Shown: positions 27,581-36,953 of the stretch, piece after piece
How positions within the stretch are numbered: position 1 is the stretch's first letter
How the letters are laid out: every line of letters begins with the position of its first letter
Assembly: GCA_963752045.1 (NCBI GenBank)
Contig: CAVVWN010000005.1
Location: 248,001-312,000, forward strand
DNA: 64,000 nt
From: DATKDF01 sp963752045
Lineage (GTDB): Bacteria; Acidobacteriota; Vicinamibacteria; Vicinamibacterales; SCN-69-37
Direction of reading: 5' to 3'
Program-made: the position numbers and the translations under genes
Notes under the pieces: generated by a model
The model's database searches: none
What the model was told of the DNA's origin: nothing
What the model saw: only the letters and a program-made list of their open reading frames with translations

Positions 27581-28875
27581 CCGGACAGGATGCCCTCGTC
27601 AACCGCTTCCTGACGCGATACCCGAATGACGCGGCCAGGGCGATCCAGAACGTCGATGTCGAGGACGCGGCTCTGCGGCTGGGCGCCATCGCGCCGGCAG
27701 TGGCCGCACGCGTGCTCGCGCATACCGGGCCTGACAGCGCCGCCGCCATCGTGCGCGCGCTCCCGGCCGATCGCGTGAACGTGCTCATCGCGCTCCTCGA
27801 ACCGGAGGTGGCCGCGCCGATCCTCGTGCGGCTCGCGCCGGAGACCCGCGACGGGTTCCTGACCTCGGCGCCCGCGCTGCGCGCCGCCGAGCTGCGGCGC
27901 TTCATGAGCTATCCGGAAGAGAGCGCCGGTCGCCTGATGGACCGTCAGGCCCACGTGTTCCGCGGCGACGCGCGCGCCGGCGCGGTCGTGGGCCTGTTGC
28001 GCGCGAGTGCCCGCCGCGACGACCAGATCGTGCTCGTCACCGACGACGACGGGCGGCTTGCCGGCACGTTGCCCATGGCGGCGGTGCTGCTCGCAGAACC
28101 CGACGCGCGGCTCGACACGCTCGGCGTGACGCCGACGCCCTCCGTCGAGGCGCTTGCGCACCGGGATGAGGTGGCCGAGTTGCTCAACGCCCACCATCTC
28201 GGCGTCCTGCCCGTGGTCGACCTCGAGGCCCGGCCGCTCGGTGTGCTTCGTCACCACGCGCTCGTCGAGGTGGCCGCGCAGGAGGCCACCGCCGACATGC
28301 AGAGCATGGTTGGCGCGAGCCGCGAAGAGCGCGCGCTCTCGAGCGTGGCGTTTGCCGTGCGCAAGCGGCTGCCGTGGCTGCAGATCAACCTGGCCACGGC
28401 GTTTCTCGCCGCCTCGGTCGTCGGCCTCTTCGAGAGCACCATCGCGCAGTTCTCCGTGCTGGCCGTGCTGCTGCCCGTCGTGGCGGGGCAGTCGGGCAAC
28501 ACCGGCGCGCAGTCGCTGGCCGTCACCATGCGCGGGCTCACGCTCCGCGAGATCAGCCTGCGCAACTGGCTGCGCGTGATGCTCAAGGAGTCGTCGGTCG
28601 GGCTCGTGAACGGGATTGCCGTGGCGGTCGTGACGGCCGCGGGCGTGTACCTCTGGAGCGGTTCGGCCGGGCTGTGCCTGGTGATCAGCGTGGCCATGGT
28701 GCTGTCGATGACGATTGCGGCCGTGGCCGGGGCCGGCGTGCCGCTCGCGCTCGACCTTGCCGGCCAGGACCCGGCTCAGTCGTCGTCGATCATCCTGACC
28801 ACGGTCACCGACGTCGTCGGGTTCTTCAGCTTTCTCGGGCTGGCGACGATGTTCTCGGCACTTCTGCCGACGTGA
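27577..28875 (+). CDS. mgtE: magnesium transporter MgtE
   Basis: The 432-residue product has the three MgtE parts in order: N-domain (RAIQNVDVEDAALRLGAIAP, ALPADRVNVLIALLE), CBS pair (VLVTDDDGRLAGTLPMAAVL, LGVLPVVDLEARPLGVLRHH), and a five-helix membrane domain with LPVVAGQSGNTGAQSLAV, the conserved pore and ion-binding segment, and a late Asp in TTVTDVVGFFSF. It is a homodimeric Mg2+ channel gated by cytosolic Mg2+. ATG overlaps the upstream stop (ATGA). Last gene of the operon. Confidence 0.92.
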   Translation: MTGQDALVNRFLTRYPNDAARAIQNVDVEDAALRLGAIAPAVAARVLAHTGPDSAAAIVRALPADRVNVLIALLEPEVAAPILVRLAPETRDGFLTSAPALRAAELRRFMSYPEESAGRLMDRQAHVFRGDARAGAVVGLLRASARRDDQIVLVTDDDGRLAGTLPMAAVLLAEPDARLDTLGVTPTPSVEALAHRDEVAELLNAHHLGVLPVVDLEARPLGVLRHHALVEVAAQEATADMQSMVGASREERALSSVAFAVRKRLPWLQINLATAFLAASVVGLFESTIAQFSVLAVLLPVVAGQSGNTGAQSLAVTMRGLTLREISLRNWLRVMLKESSVGLVNGIAVAVVTAAGVYLWSGSAGLCLVISVAMVLSMTIAAVAGAGVPLALDLAGQDPAQSSSIILTTVTDVVGFFSFLGLATMFSALLPT

Positions 28876-28944
28876 CGCCCGGCGACGGGCGGCCGCACGA
28901 TGTGCAGTATGTATCTGCCGGCATCGACGTGATACAAGGATGGG

Positions 28945-30216
28945 ATGCTGAAGCGCGTGCTGGCGCTCGCTGCATGCGCGATCGTCACGGCCGCGGCGGT
29001 TTCTTCAGCGCAGGTTCCTCGCCCCGATGCCGGCCGTCAGGCCGAGCGACTCCGCGTGTATATCGACGATTGCGGCGAACGCTGCTTCGAGGACTATCTC
29101 CGCGACGAAATCAGGTTCGTCGATTTCGTCCGGCAGGCGCAGGACGCCGACGTGCATCTGCTCTCGTCGAGCACCGAGACGGGCGGCGGCGGTCGCGAGC
29201 TCGTGCTGCGTTTCATCGGCCGCGGCCGGTTCAGCGGGCACGACGAGGAGCTTCGCGTGGTGTCGCTCGCCGCCGACACCGAGAACATGCGCCGCACCCA
29301 GGTGCGTCGCACGGTGGAGGTCGGTCTGCTCGCCTTCATGGCGCGCGAGGGGATTCCGGGAGGCGTCGCGATCTCGGTCGATGCGACGAGGACCGAGGAG
29401 CAGGAGCAGCCCGCCGACGACCCGTGGAACGCCTGGCTCTTCAGTATCCGGACGAGCGCCGACTATCAGGCCGAGGAGAGCCAGCGGGACCGCAGCCTCG
29501 ATGTCAGCCTGAGCGCGGATCGGATTACCGAGGCGTGGAAGCTCACGTTCGGCGCCAGCCTCGACTACTCGACCGAGGAGTTCGATCTCGACGAGGACGA
29601 GCCGCTCAAGGCCGTCCGGCGCGAGAAGGACGCCAGCTGGTTCGTCGCGAAGAGCCTGGGCCCGCACTGGTCGCTCGGCCTCGACGGCCGCTTCGAGTCC
29701 TCGACGTTCGGCAACACGAAGTATTCCTTCGAGACGGCGCCCGCCGTCGAATACAGCGTGTTTCCGTACGAGGAGTACGCCACGCGGCAGCTGCGCCTGC
29801 AGTACGCCATGGGCGTGAGCCGCGCCGAGTACAACGAGATCACGCTCTACGGCGTCCTCGGTGAGGTGCATCCCGTCCACGAGGCGTCGGTCACGCTCGA
29901 CCTGCGGGAGCCCTGGGGTTCGCTCGAGGGCAGGTTCGAGTTCTCGCAGTACCTGCACGACCTGAGCTTCTACCGGCTCGAGGTGAGCGGCGACCTCAGC
30001 TTCCGCATCATCCGCGGCCTGTCGTTCACCGTGGAGGGCAGCGCCTCGCGGGTCCGCGACCAGTTGTCGCTGCCGCGCCGTGACGCCACCGAGGAAGAAG
30101 TGCTGCTGCGCCTTCGCGAGCTCCAGAGCGGCTACGAGCTGCAGTTCGACATCGGGTTCACCTACTCGTTCGGGTCGCTCTTCAACAACGTGGTCAATCC
30201 GCGGTTCGGAAGGTGA
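28945..30216 (+). CDS. DUF481-like outer-membrane beta-barrel protein
   Basis: The 423-residue product has a signal peptide (RVLALAACAIVTAAAVSSA). The N-terminal soluble half contains RVYIDDCGERCFEDYLRDEI with two cysteines and DADVHLLSS. From about residue 170 alternating strands follow (LDVSLSADRITEAWKLTFG, SWFVAKSLGPHWSLGLDG, SFRIIRGLSFTVEGSASRV), ending in the aromatic strand IGFTYSFGSLF. The barrel resembles DUF481 proteins. Function unknown, probably outer membrane. The stop codon is 3 bp before a 9-bp tandem repeat array. Confidence 0.75.
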   Translation: MLKRVLALAACAIVTAAAVSSAQVPRPDAGRQAERLRVYIDDCGERCFEDYLRDEIRFVDFVRQAQDADVHLLSSSTETGGGGRELVLRFIGRGRFSGHDEELRVVSLAADTENMRRTQVRRTVEVGLLAFMAREGIPGGVAISVDATRTEEQEQPADDPWNAWLFSIRTSADYQAEESQRDRSLDVSLSADRITEAWKLTFGASLDYSTEEFDLDEDEPLKAVRREKDASWFVAKSLGPHWSLGLDGRFESSTFGNTKYSFETAPAVEYSVFPYEEYATRQLRLQYAMGVSRAEYNEITLYGVLGEVHPVHEASVTLDLREPWGSLEGRFEFSQYLHDLSFYRLEVSGDLSFRIIRGLSFTVEGSASRVRDQLSLPRRDATEEEVLLRLRELQSGYELQFDIGFTYSFGSLFNNVVNPRFGR

Positions 30217-30218
30217 TG

Positions 30219-30312
30219 AGGGTCCGAGGGTCCGAGGGTCCGAGGTCCGAGGTCCGACGGTCCGACGGTCCGACGGTCCGAGGTCCGAGGGTCCGACGGT
30301 CCGAAGGTCCGA
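30219..30312 (+). repeat. 9-bp tandem repeat array (GGTCCGANG), left arm
   Basis: About ten or more imperfect copies of an 8-9-bp unit (GGTCCGAGG, GGTCCGACG, GGTCCGAAG) run directly after the DUF481 gene. The reverse-complement array lies at 30816-30884, so the two form an inverted pair around about 500 bp of gene debris. Confidence 0.9.
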
Positions 30313-30373
30313 GCGAGCAGGACTTCGACCGCATCGCTGACGGTCCCAAGCATGGACCCATGGCCCGACTGTG

Positions 30374-30575
30374 CTATCGAAACCGGCGACGGTACTCCTG
30401 CGGGCTGACGCCGAGATGCCGGTGGAACGCCAGCCGCATGCCGTCGGTCGTGCGATAGCCGCACTCCTCGGCGATACTCTCGCGCGAGAACACCCTTCGG
30501 AGCCGAAGTCTTCCTCGACGAGCCCGAGCCTCAGGTCGAGCACTGACGTCACGCCGGCCTTGCGTACCTCCACGA
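30374..30575 (-). pseudogene. GlxA/AraC-family regulator remnant
   Basis: The segment ending at 30374 reads SIAEECGYRTTDGMRLAFH then RHLGVSPQEYRRRFR, an unmistakable C-terminal AraC helix-turn-helix. Just upstream, in another frame, is GVTSVLDL with LGLVEEDFGS, the hinge that precedes the HTH in GlxA-type proteins. About 60-70 residues between them are missing and the amidase-like N-terminal domain is absent, so this is a deleted, frame-shifted relic rather than a sequencing artefact. Confidence 0.75.
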
Positions 30576-30794
30576 GACCTTCGACGCGGCCTGGCAGTCC
30601 GCGCTCGACGGAAAGACGCTCGGTCTGGACGACAAGGCAAGGCTTCCGGCATTCGCACTGGGGAGCCCTTTTCGCGTCACTTCCGCGACGCGCACACGCT
30701 GACGCAGCACGCGTACGTTTCCGAAGCGAGGTTCACGGCAGTGGGGCAAATTGCCCTGGCGCTGGAGCCGGATTGGCCGTTTCTGCACTTCTGA
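30551..30794 (+). other. coding relic of unknown family, frame-broken
   Basis: The plus strand reads AGLAYLHETFDAAWQSALDG in one frame and then RHFRDAHTLTQHAYVSEARF through EPDWPFLHF and a stop at 30792-30794 in another. Composition looks protein-like, but no family is recognised, there is no start codon, and a frame change lies near 30660. It is probably the 3' remnant of a gene trapped between the inverted repeat arrays together with the AraC relic. Confidence 0.35.
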
Positions 30795-30815
30795 AACCCG
30801 TGGAAACCCGCTGAT

Positions 30816-30884
30816 CGGACCCTCAGGACCGTCAGGACCTTCGGACCCTCGGACCCTCGGACCTTCGGACCGTCAGGACCCTCG
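30816..30884 (-). repeat. 9-bp tandem repeat array, right arm (inverted)
   Basis: Units such as GGACCCTC, GGACCTTC and GGACCGTCA are the reverse complements of the units at 30219-30312. About eight copies are present, ending 12 bp before the first ATG of the next ADOP permease. Confidence 0.9.
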
Positions 30885-30886
30885 AG

Positions 30887-30892
30887 TATCGT
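30887..30892 (+). promoter_or_regulatory. candidate -10 box (TATCGT) before an ADOP gene
   Basis: TATCGT lies 11 bases before ATG 30903 and no Shine-Dalgarno is visible between them. This resembles the near-leaderless arrangement seen at 7398 and 36941. Confidence 0.25.
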
Positions 30893-30902
30893 CTAATGGG
30901 CC

Positions 30903-33314
30903 ATGACCCGCGACATCCGTCAGGCTTTCCGGTCGATCTGGCACGCGAAGGGCTTCACCGTGGTCGCCGTCCTGTGCATCGGCCTCGGCGTCGGTCTCAA
31001 CACCGCGATCTTCGCCATCGTGGACGGCGTGCTGCTCAAGCCGCTGCCGTACGCCGAACCGGACCGGCTCGTGCAGGTGGCGTCGGTCAATCAGCAGATT
31101 GGCGAGACCGAGGGCCCGATTTCCTATGCGGACCTGCTGTCGTTCGTCGACACGTCGACCACCTTCGAGGGAATGGGAGGCGTCCAGAACCGCAGCCTGA
31201 CACTCACCGACGGCGGCAATCCCGAGCGGTATCTTGGCTCCGGTGTCTCGTGGAACCTCTTTCCGCTGCTCGGCATCACGCCCCAGCTTGGCACGGGTTT
31301 TCAGCCCGGACACGACCTCCCGGGAGCCCCTCCCGTCGTCGTGCTGAGCGACGCGCTGTGGCGCCTGCGTTACAACTCCGATCCGGCCATCATCGGCCGG
31401 ACGATCGTCGTCGACGGGCTACCGACCACCGTCGTGGGCGTGATGCCTCCCCGGTTCGAGTTCCCGGAGAACATGAAGCTCTGGGTGCCGATCTCGCGTC
31501 TGGCCGACCCGCGGCAGCACGGCCAGCGCAACCTGTTTGTCATGGGGCGGCTCTCGCCCGGCGCGACGCTCGACGGCGCCCGGTCGGAGCTTGCGGCCAT
31601 GGCCGCGCGCCTCGCCACGGAGTTTCCGGAGACCAATCGCGACTGGGGCGCGTCGGCCGAGGATATTCGCGCGGCATTCATCCCGGAGGAGGTGTCGCTC
31701 GTCATCTGGTTGATGATGGCCGGCGTCACGCTCGTGCTGTTCATCGCGTGCTCGAACGTCGCCAACCTGCTGCTCGCGCGCGCCACCGCCAGGCGCCGCG
31801 AAATCGCCGTCCGGGCCGCCCTCGGCGCGGGACGCTCGGTCATCGTCCGCCAGCTTCTCACCGAGTCGGTGATGCTCTCGCTCGTCGCCGTGCCGCTCGG
31901 ACTCATCGTGGCCGAGATCGGCGCCCGCCTGATCTACGGCGCCATGCCGGCCGAGCAGGTGCCCTACTACATCACCTGGGAGGTCGACGCGCGGGCGCGT
32001 GCCTGGGCCGTGGTGATTGCCGTCTCGACGGCCGTCGTGTTCGGGCTGTTCCCGGCGCTCACGGCCACGCGCGGCGCGCTGCACGACGACCTCAAGGAAG
32101 GCACGCGCGGGAACAGCGCGCGGCGGTCGCTGCTCCGAAGCTCGCTCGTCGTCGCGCAGGTCTCGCTCGCGCTCGTCTCGCTCGTCGGCGCGCTCATGTT
32201 CGTCCAGTCGTTCCGGAACCTGGACAGCTTCGAGGTGGGCTTCGATCCGGGCCCGTTGACGACGATGCGCCTAATAATGCCCGGGGACGCGTACGAGGAG
32301 CCGGACGCACGCGCCCGCCGCGTGGCCGACATCCTCGAACGCGTGGAGGCCCTGCCCGGCATCGACGCGGCGTTCGCGTCGAACCTCGTGCCCCTGCAGT
32401 CCGGCGGCGGAGCCGGTAACATCATCGTGGACGGGCTTCCGAGCGAGCCCGGGCGCGAGCCGCTTGTCAGGTTCACCGGCGTCACCGCACACTTCCTGAA
32501 TACGCTCGGTGTCGCGCCGATTCAGGGCCGCGACTTCACCGACGCGGACGGCCAGTCGCGGACCGACGTCGCCATCGTCAACGAAACCATGGCCGAGCGG
32601 TTCTGGCCGGACCGGAGCGCGGTGGGTGGCCGGTTCAAGCTCATCAACGGCGATCCCGTGGACGTCTGGTTCACCGTCATCGGCGTCATCGCCGACATCA
32701 AGCAGGACGACGTGGATCCGGACGACCGGCCGTTTCCGGCAGCCTACGTCTCGTACTACCACCAGCAGACGCTCAACACCGGGCTCACGGTGCGCGTTGC
32801 CAGCGGGGACCCGGCCGCGGCGACGTCGGCGGTGCGCGCAGCCGTTCGCGCGTCCGATCCGAATCTGCCGATCTTCCAGGTGGCCACGATGGAGGAGCTG
32901 CGGCGGCTGGGATACTGGGAGTTCGGGCTGTTCGGGTGGGTGTTCGGCGCGATAGGGTTGGGCGGCCTGCTACTGGCGGCCATCGGCGTCTACGGCGTGC
33001 TCTCGTACGCGGTGTCGCAGCGGGTGCCCGAGATCGGCGTGCGGGTGGCGCTCGGCGCGAGCCGGCGCGACGTCCTGCGCCTGGTTGTCGGCCATGGTCT
33101 CGGCCTGGCCGCCATCGGCGTGGTGATTGGTCTGGCGCTCGCGCCGGCCGGCACGTGGGCCGGCCGGTCGCTCTTCTACAACGTCAGCCCGTTCGATCCG
33201 TTCTCATTCGTCGCCGTCGCGTTGTTCCTGCTCGTCGTCGCGCTCGCGGCAAGCTACGTCCCGGCTCTCCGCGCCACCAGAATCGATCCGCTCTCAGCCT
33301 TGCGCGAGAACTGA
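30903..33314 (+). CDS. ADOP-family ABC transporter permease
   Basis: The 803-residue protein has two FtsX/MacB units. First: helix FTVVAVLCIGLGVGLNTAIF at about residues 18-37, a MacB_PCD periplasmic domain (ALWRLRYNSDPAIIGRTIVV, GVMPPRFEFPENMKLWVPI), then LMMAGVTLVLFIACSNVANL. Second: SSLVVAQVSLALVSLVGALM, its own periplasmic domain, then GAIGLGGLLLAAIGVYGVLS and VALGASRRDVLRLVV. These orphan permeases lack a linked ATPase; roles in export or envelope remodelling are inferred only from MacB homology. It converges with another ADOP gene 48 bp downstream. Confidence 0.9.
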   Translation: MTRDIRQAFRSIWHAKGFTVVAVLCIGLGVGLNTAIFAIVDGVLLKPLPYAEPDRLVQVASVNQQIGETEGPISYADLLSFVDTSTTFEGMGGVQNRSLTLTDGGNPERYLGSGVSWNLFPLLGITPQLGTGFQPGHDLPGAPPVVVLSDALWRLRYNSDPAIIGRTIVVDGLPTTVVGVMPPRFEFPENMKLWVPISRLADPRQHGQRNLFVMGRLSPGATLDGARSELAAMAARLATEFPETNRDWGASAEDIRAAFIPEEVSLVIWLMMAGVTLVLFIACSNVANLLLARATARRREIAVRAALGAGRSVIVRQLLTESVMLSLVAVPLGLIVAEIGARLIYGAMPAEQVPYYITWEVDARARAWAVVIAVSTAVVFGLFPALTATRGALHDDLKEGTRGNSARRSLLRSSLVVAQVSLALVSLVGALMFVQSFRNLDSFEVGFDPGPLTTMRLIMPGDAYEEPDARARRVADILERVEALPGIDAAFASNLVPLQSGGGAGNIIVDGLPSEPGREPLVRFTGVTAHFLNTLGVAPIQGRDFTDADGQSRTDVAIVNETMAERFWPDRSAVGGRFKLINGDPVDVWFTVIGVIADIKQDDVDPDDRPFPAAYVSYYHQQTLNTGLTVRVASGDPAAATSAVRAAVRASDPNLPIFQVATMEELRRLGYWEFGLFGWVFGAIGLGGLLLAAIGVYGVLSYAVSQRVPEIGVRVALGASRRDVLRLVVGHGLGLAAIGVVIGLALAPAGTWAGRSLFYNVSPFDPFSFVAVALFLLVVALAASYVPALRATRIDPLSALREN

Positions 33315-33361
33315 CCGACGCCGGCGGGCCGCAGGCGGCTGCAGCCGGTCCGCTGCCGACG

Positions 33362-35812
33362 CTACTCCTGCCGGAGCGCGACCAGCGGGTCGATGCGCGT
33401 GGCACGGAGTGCCGGCACGAGGCAGGCCGTCGTGGCGACGGCGATGATGACGAGCGACACGGCGGTCAGCGTGGCCGGATCGGTGGGCGTCACGCCGAAG
33501 AGCAGCGACGACAGCACGCGCGTGAGGGCCGCCGAGGCTGTGAGGCCGAGCGCCAGGCCCGTGAGCGAGAGCACCAGTCCCCGCGTGAGCACGAGCCGCA
33601 GCACGCTCGTGCGGTCCGCGCCGAGCGCCATGCGAATGCCGATTTCCTGGTACCGTTCCGCCACCAGATAGGCAAGCACGCCGTAGGTGCCTATCGCGGC
33701 GAGCACGAGCGCCAGTCCCGCGAAGATGCCGAGCAGCATCGTCATGAACCGCGGTTCGGCGACCGCCGCGCCGATGACGTCGTCCATCGACTGCAGGCCG
33801 ATGACCGGCAGCGAGGCGTCCATCTCCCGCACGATGCGCCGGTACTCGGGCGCGAGCGCGTCGAGCGGCCGGTCGGAACGCGCGACCACGTTCATCGACG
33901 TGGCCATGAAGCCGACCGCATCCGGCAGTTGCTCGGCCAGAAAGTACGCCTCGGTGCCGGGTGCTGCGGCCACGCCGCCCTGCTTGACGTCCTTGAGCAC
34001 GCCGACGATCTCGAACCACGGGTTGTTCGGGCCGAATCCGATCCTGAACCGGCCGCCAATCGGGCTGCGGTCGGGGAAGAACCGCTCGGCGAGGGTCTCG
34101 TTGACGAGAGCGACCGGCTGGCCGAAGGCGTCGCTCGCCTGGAAGCTCCGGCCGGAGACGACCGGAATGCCCATCGTCTCGGTGTAGCCCACGGTCACCG
34201 TCTGGTAGAAGTCCACGTTCTCTGCCGGGCCCGGATCGGTGGCGCTCATGCGTGTGATGTGCTCGAAGTCCGTGTCGTTCGCGTCCACCCGACGCAGGGG
34301 CGGCAGGCCCGACATGGCCGCCACCGACTGCACGCCCGGCAGCGCGCCAACCGACTCGGTCAGGCGCGTGAAGAACTCGGTTCGTTGTCGCGCGTCGTAG
34401 GTCGAGGCGGGCAGCACCACGCTGAAGGTGGTGAGCGCCGACCGGTCGAAGCCCATGTCCACGCGCGTGAGGTTCACGAAGCTCCGAATGAGGAGCCCCG
34501 CGCCCACGACGAGCGTGACGGCCAGGGCGACCTCGGCGACGACCAGGCCTGATCGCATCCACACGCGGGCGCCCGACGTGGTCCGCGTGCTCGACTCCCT
34601 GAACGCTTCGTTCAGCCGCCGCGCGCCCAGATGCAGCAGCGGCACGAACGCGAACACCAGACCCGTGCCGGCGGCCACCACCAGCGTGAAGGCCAGGACG
34701 GCCGGGTCGATCGTGATCTCCGCCGTTCGGGGAATCGCCGACGGATCGATGGCGATGAGCGCCGAGAGCCCGGAGTAGGCGAGCGCGATGCCGGTCGCCG
34801 AGGCGGCCACGGTGAGGATCAGGCCTTCGGTGAGCATCTGGCGGAAGAGCCGCCCCCTCGTCGCGCCGAGCGCGGTTCGCAGGGCGTACTCGCGCACGCG
34901 CGTGTCGGCGCGGGCCACGAGCAGGTTGGCGAGGTTCGCGCACGCGATGAGCAGCACGAATCCCACCGCCGCCTGCAGCACGAGGAGCGCCTGGCGCACG
35001 CCGCCGATGATGTCCTCCTTGAGCGGGTCCATTCTCAGCGTGTGATTCGGCTTGCTTGGCGTGTGGCCCTGGGGTGCGAACTCCGCCCACGAGTCGAGCA
35101 TCCGGTCGATGTCCGCCAGGGCCTGGGGCGGCGACACCCCGCCGGCCAGGCGGCCGACGAGGAACAGGAAATGATTGCCGCGCCGGTTCGGGAACTGGGC
35201 CGGGTCAATCGTGAGCGGCTCCCACAGCTCCACCTTTTCATCGTGGACGTCGAACCCCTTCGGCATGATGCCGACGACCTCGACCGGCTGGTTGTCGATC
35301 TGCACACGCCGACCGACCACGCCTCGCTCGCCGCCGAACGACCGTTGCCAGAGCTCCCAGGACAGGATCGCCACGGCCGGCGCGTTCGGCTCGGTGTCTT
35401 CCGTCGTGAACCACCGGCCGTCGAGCGGCGGGACACCGAGTGTGGGCATCAGCTCGGCGGTCACGACCGCGCGGACCGGCCGGCTCGGCGTGTCGGTGCC
35501 GAGATTGACCGCGCCAACGCTGTACGCGCCGACCGACTCGAAGGCCTGCGTGTGGTCGCGGAACTCGACGAACTCGGGAATGGACATCCAGAACTGGTCG
35601 AATCCGAGCGTCGGGAACTGGCTGCTCACATATTGCAGGCGATCGGGCTCGGGATAGGGCAGCGGCTTGAGCAGCACGCCGTTGACGACGCTGAAGACGG
35701 CCGTGTTGGCGCCGATCCCGAGCGCGAGCGTGAGGATCGTGACGGCTGCGAAGCCCGGCTGCCGCCGGAGCGAACGAAGGGCGTAGCGAACGTCCTTGCG
35801 CAGGGTGTCCAT
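33362..35812 (-). CDS. ADOP-family ABC transporter permease
   Basis: The 816-residue protein follows the same plan as its convergent neighbour: GFAAVTILTLALGIGANTAV, MacB_PCD domain (LWQRSFGGERGVVGRRVQI), AVGFVLLIACANLANLLVAR, then a second unit (SGLVVAEVALAVTLVVGAGL) and terminal helices GLALVLAAIGTYGVLAYLVA and ATTACLVPALRATRIDPLVA. It shares the family motifs but is clearly diverged from the 30903 gene, so it is not a recent tandem duplicate. No ATP-binding subunit is adjacent. Confidence 0.9.
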   Translation of the reverse strand: MDTLRKDVRYALRSLRRQPGFAAVTILTLALGIGANTAVFSVVNGVLLKPLPYPEPDRLQYVSSQFPTLGFDQFWMSIPEFVEFRDHTQAFESVGAYSVGAVNLGTDTPSRPVRAVVTAELMPTLGVPPLDGRWFTTEDTEPNAPAVAILSWELWQRSFGGERGVVGRRVQIDNQPVEVVGIMPKGFDVHDEKVELWEPLTIDPAQFPNRRGNHFLFLVGRLAGGVSPPQALADIDRMLDSWAEFAPQGHTPSKPNHTLRMDPLKEDIIGGVRQALLVLQAAVGFVLLIACANLANLLVARADTRVREYALRTALGATRGRLFRQMLTEGLILTVAASATGIALAYSGLSALIAIDPSAIPRTAEITIDPAVLAFTLVVAAGTGLVFAFVPLLHLGARRLNEAFRESSTRTTSGARVWMRSGLVVAEVALAVTLVVGAGLLIRSFVNLTRVDMGFDRSALTTFSVVLPASTYDARQRTEFFTRLTESVGALPGVQSVAAMSGLPPLRRVDANDTDFEHITRMSATDPGPAENVDFYQTVTVGYTETMGIPVVSGRSFQASDAFGQPVALVNETLAERFFPDRSPIGGRFRIGFGPNNPWFEIVGVLKDVKQGGVAAAPGTEAYFLAEQLPDAVGFMATSMNVVARSDRPLDALAPEYRRIVREMDASLPVIGLQSMDDVIGAAVAEPRFMTMLLGIFAGLALVLAAIGTYGVLAYLVAERYQEIGIRMALGADRTSVLRLVLTRGLVLSLTGLALGLTASAALTRVLSSLLFGVTPTDPATLTAVSLVIIAVATTACLVPALRATRIDPLVALRQE

Positions 35813-35848
35813 GATGGTGCTTAGACGAACACCCCGCGCCGGAGGTTG

Positions 35849-36802
35849 TCAGTCCGTGCCGCCGGCTGGACCGGGCCGTCTGAGCACCCAGCCGCAGCTG
35901 GCGAGTGCGCAGTCTCCGCCGGCGTAGTCCCCGACGATGTCGCCGCGCCCGTTGATCCGGATGGCGCGCGTGCGGGTGGCTCCGGGCACGTCGAGCGGGC
36001 TGAACGCGCCGTCGGCCGAGCGGAAGAGTCCGCGATTCGGCCCGGTGCCGCCGGGGCCAAGACGGTAGAGTCCCACCGCATCCCCGCTCGCGCTGAGGCC
36101 ACGCAGGTTCGTGAACGTGCTGCCGGGATAGTCGATCGTCGCGTAGACGCCGTGCCGGTCGCGGATCCAGCCATGAATCGATCCATCCAGGGCGACGAAG
36201 TACCCGCCCGCGTCGCCGGCGTCGTTGATCGTCCAGCCGAGCGCGGCACTCGGGCCCGGGCCGGCTGCCGGCGGCGTGATGTCCACACACGTGCCGTTCT
36301 CGAAGAGGAACGCGCGGCCGGCCGTCCCGAGGCCGATACCCTGCCTCTTGTACTCGCCGACGACCTGGCCCGAAGCGCTGATGTCGAACCCGAACGTGTT
36401 GACGGCCTGCAGGGAGGCGGCACAGTCGAATGTCGTGAAGACGCCGTCTCGAAGCACGAAGGCCCGGTTGGCGCCGCCCGGTGTCACTTCATAGTCGCCG
36501 ACGATGTCACCCGCCGCGTTGATGGCCCACGCGTTCGTGCGGCTGGCCCCTGGCACGTCGATGGACGTGAAGTTGCCGAGCTTGTCCAGGAGGAAGCCGC
36601 GCCGAACGTTGGCGGCCACGTACTGGCCGACGATGTCGCCGCGCGCGTTGATGCCGGTTGCCGAGACCATCGAGATACCGGGCACGGGGAGGTCGATCCG
36701 TTCGAAAACGGGAGGGCCCGCTGCCGTCACCGTGACGACCGCCGTGAGGCCGAGGGTCGTCGACAGGACACGAGACAGGAACGATTGACTCACCAGGCGC
36801 AT
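35849..36802 (-). CDS. secreted HAF-repeat (probable beta-propeller) protein
   Basis: The 317-residue product starts at ATG 36802 (Shine-Dalgarno AGAGGT) with a signal peptide (FLSRVLSTTLGLTAVVTVTA). At least five repeats of a GINARGDIVGQY-type unit follow (AINAAGDIVGDYEV, DISASGQVVGEYKR, TINDAGDAGGYFV, GLSASGDAVGLYRL, RINGRGDIVGDYAG), each paired with a strand such as FTSIDVPGA. This is the HAF-repeat pattern of extracellular propeller-like proteins. Function unknown. An in-frame extension upstream to 37450 is antisense to the amidohydrolase and is not used. Confidence 0.8.
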   Translation of the reverse strand: MRLVSQSFLSRVLSTTLGLTAVVTVTAAGPPVFERIDLPVPGISMVSATGINARGDIVGQYVAANVRRGFLLDKLGNFTSIDVPGASRTNAWAINAAGDIVGDYEVTPGGANRAFVLRDGVFTTFDCAASLQAVNTFGFDISASGQVVGEYKRQGIGLGTAGRAFLFENGTCVDITPPAAGPGPSAALGWTINDAGDAGGYFVALDGSIHGWIRDRHGVYATIDYPGSTFTNLRGLSASGDAVGLYRLGPGGTGPNRGLFRSADGAFSPLDVPGATRTRAIRINGRGDIVGDYAGGDCALASCGWVLRRPGPAGGTD

Positions 36803-36940
36803 GGGAACCTCTTCATGGACAGGCCGATCCAGTGGATTCTGGGCGGTCCGTCCACGGTGAGGCCCTTGCCCGTGAAAAGTCCTCAACGCGGGCTTGAAGA
36901 ACCCTGAATTGACGAGCGATACGCGGCTATCAAACGCGCG

Positions 36941-36946
36941 TATCAT
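36941..36946 (+). promoter_or_regulatory. candidate -10 box (TATCAT), near-leaderless
   Basis: TATCAT lies 7 bases before ATG 36954. Transcription starting about 7 bases downstream would begin on the start codon, and there is no Shine-Dalgarno. Confidence 0.35.
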
Positions 36947-36953
36947 CTGCAGC

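Noticed and set aside
29005..30573. Minus-strand open frame of 522 codons
   Set aside because: It is antisense to the DUF481-like gene; only its first 50 codons, the AraC hinge relic, are meaningful.
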